DNA of 64,000 nt. Source: Kineobactrum salinum (lineage in GTDB: Bacteria; Pseudomonadota; Gammaproteobacteria; Pseudomonadales; Halieaceae). This document shows, one piece after another, positions 9,061-20,059 of this stretch; the first letter of the stretch is position 1; each line of letters starts with the position of its first letter. Where the stretch lies: contig NZ_CP048711.1 of NCBI RefSeq assembly GCF_010669285.1, positions 4,030,001 through 4,094,000 of the forward strand, in the 5' to 3' direction. The notes below the pieces were generated by a model. That model ran no database searches, was not told the DNA's origin, and saw only the letters and a list, made by a program, of their open reading frames with translations. A program made the position numbers and the translations under genes.

Positions 9061-10359
9061 TCAGTTGTTGCGAATGACCACGCCGCCCTTCATCACGAAG
9101 TTCACCGATTCGATGTGTGACATGTCGTCAATGGGGTTCTCTGGCGCAGCAACGATATCCGCCTGCTTGCCTTCTGTCAGGCTGCCAATACTCTCTTGCA
9201 GGCCCAGCATCTCGGCCGCGCTGATAGTACCGGCCTTTAGCACATACCAGTTGTCGGGAATGCGTTTCGCCATGGCGTTGAATTCGCGAACCGCCTGTTC
9301 CATTGGGAAAATAGGGTCTGATCCGACGACCATTTTCACTCCCGCGTCGTAAGCCAGCTTTACCGACCCGGCATGTTTGCGCGCGACCAATCTCGCCTTC
9401 TTGAGGTTGTCGGCGGAGATGCCGCCGCTTTGCCCCTGTTCGAGAATCCAGTCAACCACGTACAATGTCGGTACGTAGTACGTACCCTTCTTCGCCATCA
9501 GCCTCGCGGTTTCCGGCTCCGCCAGAGTGGCATGCTCGATGGAGTCGAAACCGGCCTCGACGGCGGCGCGTATGCCCGCATCACCGTGGGCATGGGCAGT
9601 GATTTTCCTGTTGTGACGGTGGGCTTCCTCGGCGAAGGCGCGAAATTCATCTTTGGTGTAGGCGGACACTTCGGGATCATCGCGCTGCGACATCACGCCG
9701 CCGGTCGCCATCACCTTGATCCAGTCGGCGCCGTGCTTGATCTCCTTGCGCACTGCGCGGCGGATCGCCTCTTCCCCGTCCGCGATCATTGGTCCCATGA
9801 CCGGATGGGGCAGGTCAGGGGCATAAGTATTGAGATCACCGTGCCCGCCCAGAGGAGAAATGGCATGGGGGGCAACCAGCATGCGTGGCCCGCGAAGCTC
9901 CCCGCGTGCGATGGCATCCCTCAGTTCGATACCAGCGTAGTAGTAATCGAAGTCCCCGGGTACTCTTACGGTGGTAAACCCGCTGTCCAGCAGCACTTTC
10001 AGATTCTGCAGCCCCTTGATCGTATTGAATGCACTGGAGCGGGTCGGAGCCGACTGGTCCAGTGTTACCCCGGTGGTATCGATGAACAGATGGGTATGCA
10101 TGTCCATCAATCCGGGCATGCACACACGGTCTGAAAGATCGATGACAGCCGTTCCCTCAGGACTGGAAACGCTTTTGCCAATTTCCGCGATCACGTCATC
10201 CCTGACCAGGATGCGCTGGTCAGTCAGTGTCTTTTCCTGCTCGACATCCAGCAACGTGCCGCAGCGTATCTCCTGGTAGGTCGTGGCGTTGGCGCCCAGG
10301 GCAGTAATCGCGATACACAGGGCCGTGGCGAGCCCTGTGGTTTTCGTCCGGTGCATCAT
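9061..10359 (-). CDS. Exported prolidase-like amidohydrolase
   Basis: 432-residue metal-dependent amidohydrolase. The ATG at 10359 has GGGAG eight bases upstream and starts a signal peptide (MMHRTKTTGLATALCIAITA). Metal ligands of the superfamily are visible: HxH in DMHTHLF, the carboxylated Lys in WIKVMATGG, His in AHAHGDAG and SIEHATL, and the final Asp in VGSDPIFP. The layout matches the imidazolonepropionase-like/Xaa-Pro dipeptidase branch, which hydrolyses N-acyl and Xaa-Pro amide bonds. It is 68 bp upstream of the S9 peptidase and 50 bp downstream of a TBDR, so uptake and proline-peptide cleavage may be linked. Confidence 0.88.
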   Translation of the reverse strand: MMHRTKTTGLATALCIAITALGANATTYQEIRCGTLLDVEQEKTLTDQRILVRDDVIAEIGKSVSSPEGTAVIDLSDRVCMPGLMDMHTHLFIDTTGVTLDQSAPTRSSAFNTIKGLQNLKVLLDSGFTTVRVPGDFDYYYAGIELRDAIARGELRGPRMLVAPHAISPLGGHGDLNTYAPDLPHPVMGPMIADGEEAIRRAVRKEIKHGADWIKVMATGGVMSQRDDPEVSAYTKDEFRAFAEEAHRHNRKITAHAHGDAGIRAAVEAGFDSIEHATLAEPETARLMAKKGTYYVPTLYVVDWILEQGQSGGISADNLKKARLVARKHAGSVKLAYDAGVKMVVGSDPIFPMEQAVREFNAMAKRIPDNWYVLKAGTISAAEMLGLQESIGSLTEGKQADIVAAPENPIDDMSHIESVNFVMKGGVVIRNN

Positions 10360-10409
10360 TGAATCCACTCCCTTTTTAAATAATCTCGAATTATGTGGGT
10401 ACGGTCTTT

Positions 10410-12665
10410 TCAGAAGCCGTAGCGTACCTTCACCCCGAAGGTGCGAGGCTCCCGTGGCTTGCCGTAGAGCGTTGCCTGGTCCAGAGGCAGAAAGGGCCCA
10501 TAGTCGATCAAGCTGTAATCCAACTCGTCCGTGAGATTTTCGACATAGACCGTTGCGCTCCAGGCGTCGCGGTTCCACACGGCACGAGCATTCCAGCGGC
10601 TTTGGCTATCGTTTTCGTTCAGAAAACCCAGCGGCGCGTTAAAGCTGCCAGATCCTGAGGTGAAGGAATCAGTGTACTGGTAACTCAGCAGCGCCTCGAC
10701 GGTCGCCCCACCGCCCATCTGGAACAGGTAGGAAGCGGTGGCGGAGAAGGTGTTTTCAGGCACGTACTCAAAATGATCGCCCGAGCGATCCACGGAGTTG
10801 CCGGCAGCATCCTTCTGCAGGTACTCGTCGAACTCCGTATCGGTATAGGCGTAGGAGGCCTCGAGCCCCAAGGCTTCCGTAAACTGTCCATTCAGTTCCA
10901 GTTCTATTCCGCGGCTGCTGCTGGATGCCGCGTTGTCGATGGTGGTGATCGGCGTTGCACCCTGGGGGTCGGGGACGACTGTGAGAAGCTGCTGGTCTTC
11001 GATGTCGATCCAGTACAATGCAGCATTGGCGCTGAATCGCCCGTCAGCGGAAGATGCCTTCACACCCCATTCGTAATTCACTGAGGTCTCGTCGTCATAG
11101 GGCAGGATCGCGTTGTCGCGACTCGGAAAGCGATTGATACCGCCGGCCTTCCACCCCATGGCTACCGTCACGTAAGTCAGCATGGTGTCGCTGATGTCGT
11201 ACGATACCGACGCCATCCCGGAGATATTGTCATAGTCTTCATCCCCGATTTTGGGAAAGGAGAAAATTGAGGCATTGGCCACGTTGAGCACCCGTTCACC
11301 ACCGATGTCTACGTTCTCTTTGGAGTACCGCGCGCCGAGAGTTACTTCCATACGTTCTGTAGGGGTGTAGCTGGCCTGGCCAAATACGGCCCATCCGTCG
11401 CGGTCTTCGGTAAAGTCCTCGCGGATGTACAATGGTAAGTATGGAATACCGGGGCCAATATCGAACTTGCGACCCTGTTTCATTTTCTGCTCGAAATAAT
11501 ACAGACCGGCCAGCCAGGTTAAATCATCGGCACCACCGGCGAGACGGAGTTCCTGGGAGAAGAAGTCCTGTTCCAGATCCGTTCTGTGGCTGGTTCCCGC
11601 CACGGTTATCGGTTCGGAGGCCACGGCAATTGGCACCACCGGCGTTGTGGTGGACTCGGTTATCGGGAGAAGTGTCAGCGGGGTCTGATCCGAGACATTG
11701 CTGTCGGGATCATAGAAACTGATCGAATCCACGGAGCGGTAGCCGGTCAGCGACGTCAGGGCCACAGTATCCGTTATCGCCCAATCGATGTTCATCTGCA
11801 GGCCTGTGTTCTCTTTCTCGTCATCCTGCTGGAAATCGTGCAGCACGTCAGTGCAATCGCAGTTGATCGGCGCTCCGTATCCCAGGTCGCCGAACTCCCG
11901 GTCGCTGTAATCGCCGATAAACTTTATCTCCAGGGATTCTCGCGGCGTCCAGACCAGCTTTCCACGAGCGGAAAAGCCCTCGGCGTCATTTTGCTTTCGG
12001 TTCAGTGTGACGTTGTCAGACCATCCTTCGGCGTCACGCGCCTCCACATTCAGGCGCGCGGCCAGTGTGTCGCTGAGCGGGCCGGAAACCGCCGCCCGCA
12101 CACGGTAATCCTCGTGTTCGTCGGCCTCGAGTTCTACCAGCCCTTCGAAACTATCGCCGGGATCGCGCGTCACCATATTCAGGGCGCCGGCCTGTGTATT
12201 GCGGCCGAACAGGGTGCCCTGTGGGCCACGTAGCACCTCGACACGCGCCAAATCGAGGAAACCGAGGTCAAATCCAACCTGCGGCTGGTACATACCGTCG
12301 ATGAATACGCCGACCGCCGGCTCGAGACCGCCGTTGAATCCCACCCCGCGCATACTGAGGTAGGTAAAGTCCGAATTGGGTGTGGCGCCGCCGCCCAGGG
12401 TGTAGAACAGTCCCGGCACCCGAGTGTAGAGATCGCCGACATCATCAATGCCCGCCTTTTCTATCTTGAGACCGTCCATGGCGGACACTGCCATGGGTAC
12501 ATCCTGCAGGGTCTCTTCCCTTTTGCGAGCTGTGACATACACTTCCTCAATGGCGCGTGGCCCCTGGGCAACCGCCAGGTGTGAGAAAAGCGGCTGGGTA
12601 AGGGCCGTGGCCAGCGCAACGCCTCTCGCTATGGGGCGGATGGATCGGATGTACAGATTATCCAT
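10410..12665 (-). CDS. TonB-dependent outer-membrane receptor 1
   Basis: 751-residue TBDR. The ATG at 12665 follows GGAAGA; a signal peptide ends near HLAVAQG. The TonB box region is IEEVYVTARKREE, followed by the plug (VPMAVSAMDG, VEVLRGPQGTLFGRNTQAGALN) and a 22-strand-type barrel ending in an aromatic strand (GVKVRYGF). It would import a ligand across the outer membrane with TonB energy. The ligand is unknown; the neighbours (GGT-fold gene upstream, amidohydrolase and S9 downstream) suggest a peptide-like compound. The frame stays open to 12914, but that part overlaps the GGT-fold gene and is not coding. Confidence 0.95.
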   Translation of the reverse strand: MDNLYIRSIRPIARGVALATALTQPLFSHLAVAQGPRAIEEVYVTARKREETLQDVPMAVSAMDGLKIEKAGIDDVGDLYTRVPGLFYTLGGGATPNSDFTYLSMRGVGFNGGLEPAVGVFIDGMYQPQVGFDLGFLDLARVEVLRGPQGTLFGRNTQAGALNMVTRDPGDSFEGLVELEADEHEDYRVRAAVSGPLSDTLAARLNVEARDAEGWSDNVTLNRKQNDAEGFSARGKLVWTPRESLEIKFIGDYSDREFGDLGYGAPINCDCTDVLHDFQQDDEKENTGLQMNIDWAITDTVALTSLTGYRSVDSISFYDPDSNVSDQTPLTLLPITESTTTPVVPIAVASEPITVAGTSHRTDLEQDFFSQELRLAGGADDLTWLAGLYYFEQKMKQGRKFDIGPGIPYLPLYIREDFTEDRDGWAVFGQASYTPTERMEVTLGARYSKENVDIGGERVLNVANASIFSFPKIGDEDYDNISGMASVSYDISDTMLTYVTVAMGWKAGGINRFPSRDNAILPYDDETSVNYEWGVKASSADGRFSANAALYWIDIEDQQLLTVVPDPQGATPITTIDNAASSSSRGIELELNGQFTEALGLEASYAYTDTEFDEYLQKDAAGNSVDRSGDHFEYVPENTFSATASYLFQMGGGATVEALLSYQYTDSFTSGSGSFNAPLGFLNENDSQSRWNARAVWNRDAWSATVYVENLTDELDYSLIDYGPFLPLDQATLYGKPREPRTFGVKVRYGF

Positions 12666-12753
12666 GTCAGTCTTCCAAAAATGGTCTATTAAAAAGCGAT
12701 CAGTGGAGCTGCGCGACACGCGGTTGGGAATTCCTGTCACGCACTGACCCGAA

Positions 12754-14478
12754 CTACACAGCGATCGCCATGGCCGTGCGCCGTGGGTCGCCACAGGCGC
12801 GGGCCATGCCATTTTCGGGCGCAAGAGCGATGCTGTCATAGGATCCCATCCCCCAGTGCCAGGGATTGACACGATGCACCGCCGCACCAGATTTTTGCAG
12901 GAGCTGAAAAGCACTTTCCGGCATGTCGGTTTCCACCATCAATGCGCCGGGATAGCTCATGGAGTTGCCGCCGAAGCGGGGCTTGTGGACCGCGGCCTCG
13001 ATATCCATACCGAAGTCCAGCAAATTGATGGCATTCTGCGTGATATTTTCCAGCAGGGAGACACTGGGCGACCCACCCGCCAGAACGCACCGGCCCTCCT
13101 TGAGAAACATGTGCGGGCTGATGCGGGCATTGATACGCTTTCCCGGCTGCGGCAGTCCGGAGGCATAGTGAGCTCCCGCGGCACAGATGCTGATGCCGTC
13201 GACAAACAAGCCATTGGTCCAGGGATAGGACATGCAGGAGTGTAATACCGTCGCCATATTGCCATCGTTGTCAACCACCGTGAGGTGATTGCTGCCGGGC
13301 GGGGGCACGGCCGCACCATCCATGACCTCAAGCAGATTGCTGGGCTTACCGTTTCCCAGTGCCTGGAACCGTTGCTGTGCGCGACTCTTGGAAAGCCGCT
13401 CGGCCATTGATGGCGTGGTGCCGGCATAGCTATCGAGCACATTCTGCACACCGACATCCGCGATGATCTGCATCAGCTTGAAGGTGGTTTCGCCGGAATC
13501 CCAGGCAGGCCCCAGGCGGTGAATATCCATCTGTTCCACCATGTTCATGATCTCGCCAAAAACGACGCCGCCAAAATCCGGATCCGGAGCGACCAACAGA
13601 TCGTAGCCGCGATAGGTGGAACGTGCGGGCTCTTGCCAAATGACCTCGTATTCGGCAAAGTCCTCCGGTGTGATCCAGCCGCCGGCTGCCTGTACTTTCT
13701 CTGAAAACCTTTTCGCGAACCCACCACGATAGAAATAGTCACTGCCTTCATCCCCAAGGCGCTCAAGAAGATCCGCCGCCCGCTTCTGATAAAGCGTGGC
13801 TCCAGGTTTCGGTAAGGTTCCACCGGGAAGGAATATCTCCCGCCCCTCGGGGCTAACCCCAATTTTATCGGCGGAGACAAATATTTCACCCCACAGGAAG
13901 GGATGCATTGAGAATCCGTGGCGGGCATACTGGACAGCCGGCGCTACCACACGACTGCCTGGTACGGTGCCGAATCGTCCCAGTGCCGCTTCGATGCCGG
14001 CCCAGAAACCGGGCACTGTGACTCCCCGCCCGTCTCGCAGCATGACGCCAAGCTCACCCAGCTGCGCCTGATCCACCGGGAAATTGGCGGGCGCGTTGTT
14101 GCTGGCATTCAGATAGGAGATCTCGCCACTGCGGGCATCGAAGTACTGCAGCGAAAAGACGCCGGTGAGTGTCGTCATATGCGGTTCAACAACGGTTTGG
14201 GTCAGGGCCGCCGTACAGGCTGCGTCCACCGCATTCCCGCCTTCCTTCAATATTTCGACAGCGGCCTGACTTGCGAGGGGATGTGTCGAAATGGCAAGCC
14301 CCCGGCTTCCGCTGGCGGGCAACTTGCGCCCGAAATGCGCAGCTTCTACCAAAGCCTGGGTGCGATTGTCCGGCAATGGCCGATAAGCATTTGCCGCGAA
14401 GGAGGGGTCCGAATCACCACCCAGCCCTAGCGCTGCGGTACCGGCAGCAACGCTGCCCAAAAATTCCCTGCGTTTCAT
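12754..14478 (-). CDS. Exported GGT-fold Ntn-hydrolase 2
   Basis: 574-residue GGT-fold protein. The ATG at 14478 has AAGGAG upstream and opens a Tat-type signal (MKRREFLGSVAAGTAALG). GGNAVDAACTAALTQTVVEPH gives the family. The site for autocleavage reads GSNHLTVVD (Ser about 396) instead of a Thr nucleophile, and the position of the gamma-glutamate-binding Arg carries Ser (NASNNAP). The oxyanion loop reads GGSPSVS rather than GSPGGS. It is the closest paralogue of GGT-fold gene 1, is intact, and precedes TBDR 1 on the same strand. I infer an exported amidase, not a standard gamma-glutamyltransferase. Confidence 0.9.
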   Translation of the reverse strand: MKRREFLGSVAAGTAALGLGGDSDPSFAANAYRPLPDNRTQALVEAAHFGRKLPASGSRGLAISTHPLASQAAVEILKEGGNAVDAACTAALTQTVVEPHMTTLTGVFSLQYFDARSGEISYLNASNNAPANFPVDQAQLGELGVMLRDGRGVTVPGFWAGIEAALGRFGTVPGSRVVAPAVQYARHGFSMHPFLWGEIFVSADKIGVSPEGREIFLPGGTLPKPGATLYQKRAADLLERLGDEGSDYFYRGGFAKRFSEKVQAAGGWITPEDFAEYEVIWQEPARSTYRGYDLLVAPDPDFGGVVFGEIMNMVEQMDIHRLGPAWDSGETTFKLMQIIADVGVQNVLDSYAGTTPSMAERLSKSRAQQRFQALGNGKPSNLLEVMDGAAVPPPGSNHLTVVDNDGNMATVLHSCMSYPWTNGLFVDGISICAAGAHYASGLPQPGKRINARISPHMFLKEGRCVLAGGSPSVSLLENITQNAINLLDFGMDIEAAVHKPRFGGNSMSYPGALMVETDMPESAFQLLQKSGAAVHRVNPWHWGMGSYDSIALAPENGMARACGDPRRTAMAIAV

Positions 14479-14515
14479 GCTCGCTCCTTGTCGGTATTGT
14501 TCTGTCGGCCACTGT

Positions 14516-16348
14516 TCATGGCTTCGACTCAAGTGCCATCGCCCGACCGTTTGTATACGGGTGCGAGGCCGCGCGCAGCGTACCCGTTGCGGGATCACGT
14601 GCAATTCCAATCCACAGTCCTTGGGCGTAGCGCCGCTCCTCCGGAGTGATCTCCATGTAGGGCAGACCGGTCTTTTCCAGAAGCTCTGGGGGGAAAGAGT
14701 TACGCATCACGCGCACTGTGGCTGCAGCATTGCCCATGTCCGAAATCGATTCGACCTTCGGATACAAAATTGAAGGCGAATCAAGTGCCTCTTTGGGGGT
14801 CATGCCGAAATCCATGACATTGGTCAGTGACTGGAAGGTCTGCAGGTGCAGGCCCATCGCCATTGATGAGAAGGCCATTACCGGTTCCCCATTCCTGAAC
14901 AACAGTCCCGCCTCCGTGGGATCGGGTAGCCGGTTGCCCGGTCCCGCCATCGCCAGAATCGCCTTCTGGCTTACCGCGGGGTCGCCAACAGTGACACCAT
15001 CGACAATGATGGCGGTCTTTCCCCACACCACCGCGTTGATGGAATGCACAATCGCGGTCATGTTGCCGTCAGCATCAATGGCAACCACGGTATCCGAGTG
15101 TTTCGGCCCCTTGTCATCCCATTGCATCATGCGCCGCCCCTCTTCCATATAGGACCAGAGCTTCTCGGCATGGGCTGGTTGCGTTCGCGCTGCCAGGGAA
15201 AAGTCCAGCCCGGGATAGAGCTGCTCCAGTGACCCGGGCGCAAATGCCTCGATGAAGGGAATGTTGCCGTTGCTCAACAACTCAGATACCCGCCTAAAAC
15301 TTTCAGCGTTCTCCGACCAGTGGCCCAACTCGCGTATACCGGCCGCCTCGCCCAGGTGCAACGCTTCTATCATATTGGCCCCGCCATAGGACGGGGCACC
15401 ATTGGCATAGACCGTGTAACCGTTATGTGACGCCTGCAGAGGATCATTCCACTGCACTTCGTAGGAGGCAAGGTCCTCCAGGGTCATGTTCCCTCCATCG
15501 GCCCGTATCGCGGCAACGGCCTTGCGCGCCCAGGGTCCGGTATACATGTAGTCCACTCCCTGCGAGGCAATCGCGTGCAACGTGTTGGCCAATGCAGGCT
15601 GCACGAAGTGGTCTCCCGGTCCGTACCACTCGCCATCGGACCTGGAGAGCACGGCTTTTGATGCGGGGAGCCGCGCCAGATCCTGCTTACGTGGTTCCAG
15701 AAAGGACTGCAGTGACCGGTTAAAGGGAATGCCGTGCTCGGCGATGTAGATTGAAGGAGCAAGCAACTGTTTGAAGGGCAGCCGGCCAAAGCGGGCATGG
15801 GCCGACTCGACACCGCGCAGGAAGCCGCCTACGAGAGCGGTACGTCCGCTGACGTCACCCGTTCCATACAGGCCTTCTCCATACCCGGCGATTTCCCCGG
15901 GGATACTCAAGGGGTCAGTCTCGCCAGCCACAGTATTCCAACCGGCGTTCAGGTAGCTCACTTTGTCGCTCCCGGCATCGTAATGCACTAGCGTCATGAT
16001 GCCAAAGAAGCTGGTCACAGCGCCGCCGCCCGCGGTGATCTGCGCCATCGCCGTGGTCAGCGCGGCATCCACCGATGAGCCGCCTTGCGCCAGTGCCTCA
16101 AGGCCTGCACGTTGCGCCAGGGGGTGGTAGCTGCCGGAAATGGCGCCCCCGTGGCCGATCACTTCGGGGTTGCCAGGAAACGCCATGCCTTCCAGTTCTA
16201 CGTATTTGTCCCAATCACCGGCAGACCATCTGGCGGGCGACATATCGACCGACTGCGGCGCATGGTGCTTTTGCACGGGCCCTGTCTGCTCGTCGCCATG
16301 CGCGGTGAAAGCAGTCATAGCCAGCAGGGTAACGGTCAGTCTTCTCAT
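14516..16348 (-). CDS. Exported GGT-fold Ntn-hydrolase 3
   Basis: 610-residue GGT-fold protein with a Sec-type signal (MRRLTVTLLAMTAFTAHG); GGAGA precedes the ATG at 16348. GGSSVDAALTTAMAQITAGGGA replaces the usual VEPH element. The predicted processing site reads KHSDTVVAIDADGN, with Ser (about 418) as the likely nucleophile, and the Arg of RE(T/S)AP is absent (LNAGWNTV). The C-terminal motif SSMAMGLHLQTFQS also differs from the GSPGGS loop. It forms a pair with GGT-fold gene 4 in module B, sharing the HSD site and the DFGM segment. It is 37 bp upstream of GGT-fold gene 2 on the same strand. Confidence 0.9.
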   Translation of the reverse strand: MRRLTVTLLAMTAFTAHGDEQTGPVQKHHAPQSVDMSPARWSAGDWDKYVELEGMAFPGNPEVIGHGGAISGSYHPLAQRAGLEALAQGGSSVDAALTTAMAQITAGGGAVTSFFGIMTLVHYDAGSDKVSYLNAGWNTVAGETDPLSIPGEIAGYGEGLYGTGDVSGRTALVGGFLRGVESAHARFGRLPFKQLLAPSIYIAEHGIPFNRSLQSFLEPRKQDLARLPASKAVLSRSDGEWYGPGDHFVQPALANTLHAIASQGVDYMYTGPWARKAVAAIRADGGNMTLEDLASYEVQWNDPLQASHNGYTVYANGAPSYGGANMIEALHLGEAAGIRELGHWSENAESFRRVSELLSNGNIPFIEAFAPGSLEQLYPGLDFSLAARTQPAHAEKLWSYMEEGRRMMQWDDKGPKHSDTVVAIDADGNMTAIVHSINAVVWGKTAIIVDGVTVGDPAVSQKAILAMAGPGNRLPDPTEAGLLFRNGEPVMAFSSMAMGLHLQTFQSLTNVMDFGMTPKEALDSPSILYPKVESISDMGNAAATVRVMRNSFPPELLEKTGLPYMEITPEERRYAQGLWIGIARDPATGTLRAASHPYTNGRAMALESKP

Positions 16349-16420
16349 ACGTTCTCCGGTCATCAATTCGCAAGTACAGGGTGTTTACGGTCATCAGTAA
16401 AGCGACCAGGCCGCTTTACA

Positions 16421-18830
16421 TCAGAAGCTGTAAGTAAGATTCAGGCCCCAGGTACGGGGACGGTTGAGATAAGCCGCCCGCGTTGACCCACCGGGTCCTA
16501 CCCGGAGTATGCTCTGTGGACTGATCTCATTGCTCAGGTTGCTGACATAGCCCACCACAGACCAGTTCTCTGATTGCAATCCCAGGCGCAGGTTCGACAG
16601 GGCGTAGTCGGGCAGCAGAAGTGCGGGATCGTTGACGCTGTTCTGGTACCGTTCATCGACCCATTGATAGTCCAGGTGTCCGGTGAAATCGATGTCCGTC
16701 AACGCAGTGGGATAAACGACGTCCACGGCCAGACTCAGGCTGTACTCGGGTACGTTGGGCAACTGATTGCCATCCTCGATGATGTTTGGCGGGTTACCCA
16801 GCAATTGGGAAATTACCAGGCTCTCCGGTGTTTCCCACACCTGCCGATCCTTGAATTCCGATTTGGTGTAATTGAAAGCACTGGTGAAGCTGATCCAATC
16901 ATTAATTTGCCAGAATCCTTCCAGCTCAAAGCCAGTGGAAACCGCCTCGCCGGCATTTTCAAAAAGGGAGCCTGCGCTGGTGCCGATCAGCGTCTGGATA
17001 TCGTTCCACTTGTTGTAGAAAACCGATCCATTGATCACGAGGGTATTGTCAAGCCACTGACTCTTCACTCCCGCTTCATAGGCCCACATTTCATCCGGGT
17101 CATAGCTTATATCTTCATTGTCGATCTCGTCTGCCTGGGCTACCGTGAAGCTGGAGTTGAGCCCGCCGTTGCGGATGGCCTTGCTGGCAGAGGCGTAAAG
17201 GAGAACATCCTGCCGGAGATCGAACTCTACTGCAGCTTTGGGCAACCATTCCCCGTTCATGGAATTTTCGACTTCAAACAGGTCTTGCAAACCCACCGCT
17301 CCAGTCAGAACAGCATTGCTGATCAGGGTAGAGGCGATGCAGGGTTATTGGGGAAGGATACATCGGGCGTGAAATCAGCGGCCAATGCACACACGGCCAG
17401 TGCCGGGTCATTCTGCGTTGCGGGGTTCTGAACAGGCGATGCCAGGTCCTCGTTAAGCCAGCGAGCGCCGCCGATCAATCTCACCCGGTCACTGACTTCG
17501 AATGTGAGTTCACCGAATACCGCCAGTTGTTCCCGGTTGGCGGGGTCCCCCACGACTTCGGAACCGAAGAACAATCCGTTGGGCTCAGCGCCGCTACCGG
17601 TCAGGGCGAGGAAATTCGCGTTGAGGGCTTCAATCTGTGGCGAAACAGCACTGGAACTGTTGAAGCTGTCGGCGTCCTTGTAGAACAGGCCGGCAACAAA
17701 GTTCAGCGGTCCCTGCAAGTCAGAGACCAGACGCAGTTCCTGAGTGAGGTTCTCATCCCTGGTATAGGTGTTGGTAATCACATCTCCCTGGATACCAAAC
17801 AGCACTGGAAGGCTGTTCAACGCCTGGACGAAATCGTAGCGTGAGTAGCTCAGCTCCCGTTCGTAATAACCAGTAATGGATGTCACGCGAACAGGCCCGA
17901 AATCATACTCCAGGGTCAGATTGTAGAGTTCGTAATCGTCTTGCCACTCCTCATCCAGTGGACGCTGACTGAACTGTGGGTTGGAAGCCGCTACATCTGC
18001 AATCCAATCGCCGCCATGATCGTCATTGGCGACATGGGCTGAGAACTGGATGCGCAACTCGTCGGTCGGTAACGCGAGTACAACCAGCCGCCCCCCATCG
18101 CTACGATAGTCGTTATAGTCCTCTTGTCCGGTCAGCTCATTGTCGATAAATCCGTCATCATCCCGGGTAAAGCCCACTAGCCGCACACCCAGCTTGTCGG
18201 GAATAAGCGTTAGGTCCACGACGCCGTTAAGCGTATGGTTGTCACCGCCGTTCTCCGTCGTCGAAAGATTGGCATTGACCTTGCCGCTGACGCCGCTTTC
18301 CAGCGTCGGCGTGGCGCTGAAATAACGTACTGTACCGCCCACCGACCCTTCCCCGAAGTAGGTCGGTTGCGGTCCCTTCAATATTTCCACCCGGTCGAAA
18401 TCGAAGGTGTTGAAATCGCGCTGCCGTGAACTGGCGGCAATTACCGGAACATCGTCCACGAACTGACTGACCAATGGCAATGTACCGAGAATATCCAGGA
18501 TTGCCCCGTTCACGAGCTTGGCGACACCGCGCATGGACACTTCGTTGGCGTTGGGCCCCGGGTAGTGAAGTCCATGCCCGCCGTACGCCGTGCGATATCA
18601 CCGAAATCCACGATCCCGGCCCGCTCCATCTCTCTCTGCCCGAAAGCACGAATGCTCTGACCAATGTCCTGGGCACTTTCCTCCCGCAGCCTTGCCGTTA
18701 CCACGACTTCTTCGAGTGCAACGGCCTGGTTCTGGGCAGACAGATCTACACATGACAGTGTTGCCGCCATCCCCGCGAGCACCACAGATGACCGGGGCGC
18801 GGGACCCCAAAAACCGATGTGTTTTCTCAT
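16421..18830 (-). CDS. TonB-dependent receptor 2 (two frameshifts)
   Basis: Restoring one base at each of two sites gives an 803-residue TBDR. Start is the ATG at 18830 (MRKHIGFWGPAP), with a signal peptide ending near LSAQN. The TonB box is LEEVVVTARLREE; the plug includes VEILKGPQPTYFGEGSVGGTVRYFS and the barrel ends GLNLTYSF. One C is missing at about 18556-18559 (after TTRGP, before the NANEVSMRGVA continuation) and one G at about 17326-17328. The plug's QPTYFGEG departs from the common QGTLYGR. An AraC-type regulator lies just upstream on the same strand and probably controls it. Confidence 0.88.
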
Positions 18831-18988
18831 GATCCCTTTCCGCCCCTTTAGTATAATTAAATCAAATGACTTATGAATGATAGTACGCAAGCTTCCGGGG
18901 GAGGTTTATGGCAGATCGGCACAAAGATTGTGCAGAATGGCACCGACGGGCTGGCCTGATAGATTGGAAAGTATCCGTGTCAATGGGG

Positions 18989-20059
18989 CTAGGTAGAAAA
19001 AGCGCGCGGATTGACGCCAACTACACGCTTAAAGGCGCGGCTGAAACTGCCCTGATCCTGGTACCCGACCTGCTCGGCCACTTCGCCCACGCGTATTCCT
19101 TCGAGTAGGAGAATCCTCGCGCGGCGCATGCGTTGATTGATGGCATATTCTCCCACCGAAGTGCCGAACAGCGATCTGAAGCCCTCTGTAAGCTTGCGCC
19201 GGTTGATGCCGGCCAGGCGACTGAGTTCCTCCAGGGTATGACTGTTGCAGAAATCCGTCTCCAGTACCTTGCGCACCACTTCGAGTTGCTGGAGGTCCTT
19301 CGCCCGCAGGCGTACCGCCTGATCCGTCGCTTCCACAGAATCACTCCCAAGCAGCGTGATGCAGCGGGCGAACAGACTGAGAGCGAGGCTTTCCGCCATG
19401 ATCCGGAACACCGGCGCTGCACTGTCGAGCTGCAGGATCTGCAGGGCCAGACCTTGCATCACGAGATCGCCCGGCCAGGCAATAAGATGAGGCAGATCAT
19501 GAGTTTCCGTTACCTCTCCCCGCAGCCGTTCCAGCAGTAGATCCGCATCGCCCAGAACGCGGCGCGATATAATATCCGGGTGAAACACAAGGGAAACGCC
19601 GGACACCGGCGAATCGGCAGTCAGGTTGAGGCCGTAGCGGCAACCGCTGCCGAAATACAGCAGCGAGGCGTTGCCTTCCCCGGCGGTCATCGAAGTGCTG
19701 GAAATCTGTTCCCGGAAGAAACCCGAAATCCTTACCCGGAGAGCGGCCCAGTCCGATGTTCTGTAGGAAAAGGAATCAAGCTCCGGTGTAGACTGAATAT
19801 TCCGGTTGAGAGCCAGAAGACAGCCTTTTTCAATGGGTAGATACTCGGTACAGCCGCCGCCAGGGAAGGGCACCCGGATTCCGGCCAGGCCCTCCCGTGC
19901 GCCGACCAGTTTCCGCACCAGTGTTTCCAGCGCATTGAAGTCAAAAAAATCCTCCCCGACCAGAAACGGCGGCCGCTTGCGCCTTTCTGGTTCAATAAGT
20001 TCCAGCATCGCCCCTTGGCGATGGACTCTGAAACCTTCCTGTTCCGGGGGTTCTTTCAT
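18989..20059 (-). CDS. AraC-family regulator 1 (PchR-like)
   Basis: 356-residue regulator. The last ~100 residues hold two helix-turn-helix motifs (SHTLEELSRLAGINRRKLTEGF and RVGEVAEQVGYQDQGSFSRAF) and the family end NPRAFST. The N-terminal ~240 residues are a divergent sensor domain, with FGSGCRYGLNLT resembling PchR-type regulators that respond to imported ligands such as siderophores. It sits about 160 bp upstream of TBDR 2 on the same strand and is the natural candidate to switch on that receptor and the downstream hydrolase block. Confidence 0.9.
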   Translation of the reverse strand: MKEPPEQEGFRVHRQGAMLELIEPERRKRPPFLVGEDFFDFNALETLVRKLVGAREGLAGIRVPFPGGGCTEYLPIEKGCLLALNRNIQSTPELDSFSYRTSDWAALRVRISGFFREQISSTSMTAGEGNASLLYFGSGCRYGLNLTADSPVSGVSLVFHPDIISRRVLGDADLLLERLRGEVTETHDLPHLIAWPGDLVMQGLALQILQLDSAAPVFRIMAESLALSLFARCITLLGSDSVEATDQAVRLRAKDLQQLEVVRKVLETDFCNSHTLEELSRLAGINRRKLTEGFRSLFGTSVGEYAINQRMRRARILLLEGIRVGEVAEQVGYQDQGSFSRAFKRVVGVNPRAFST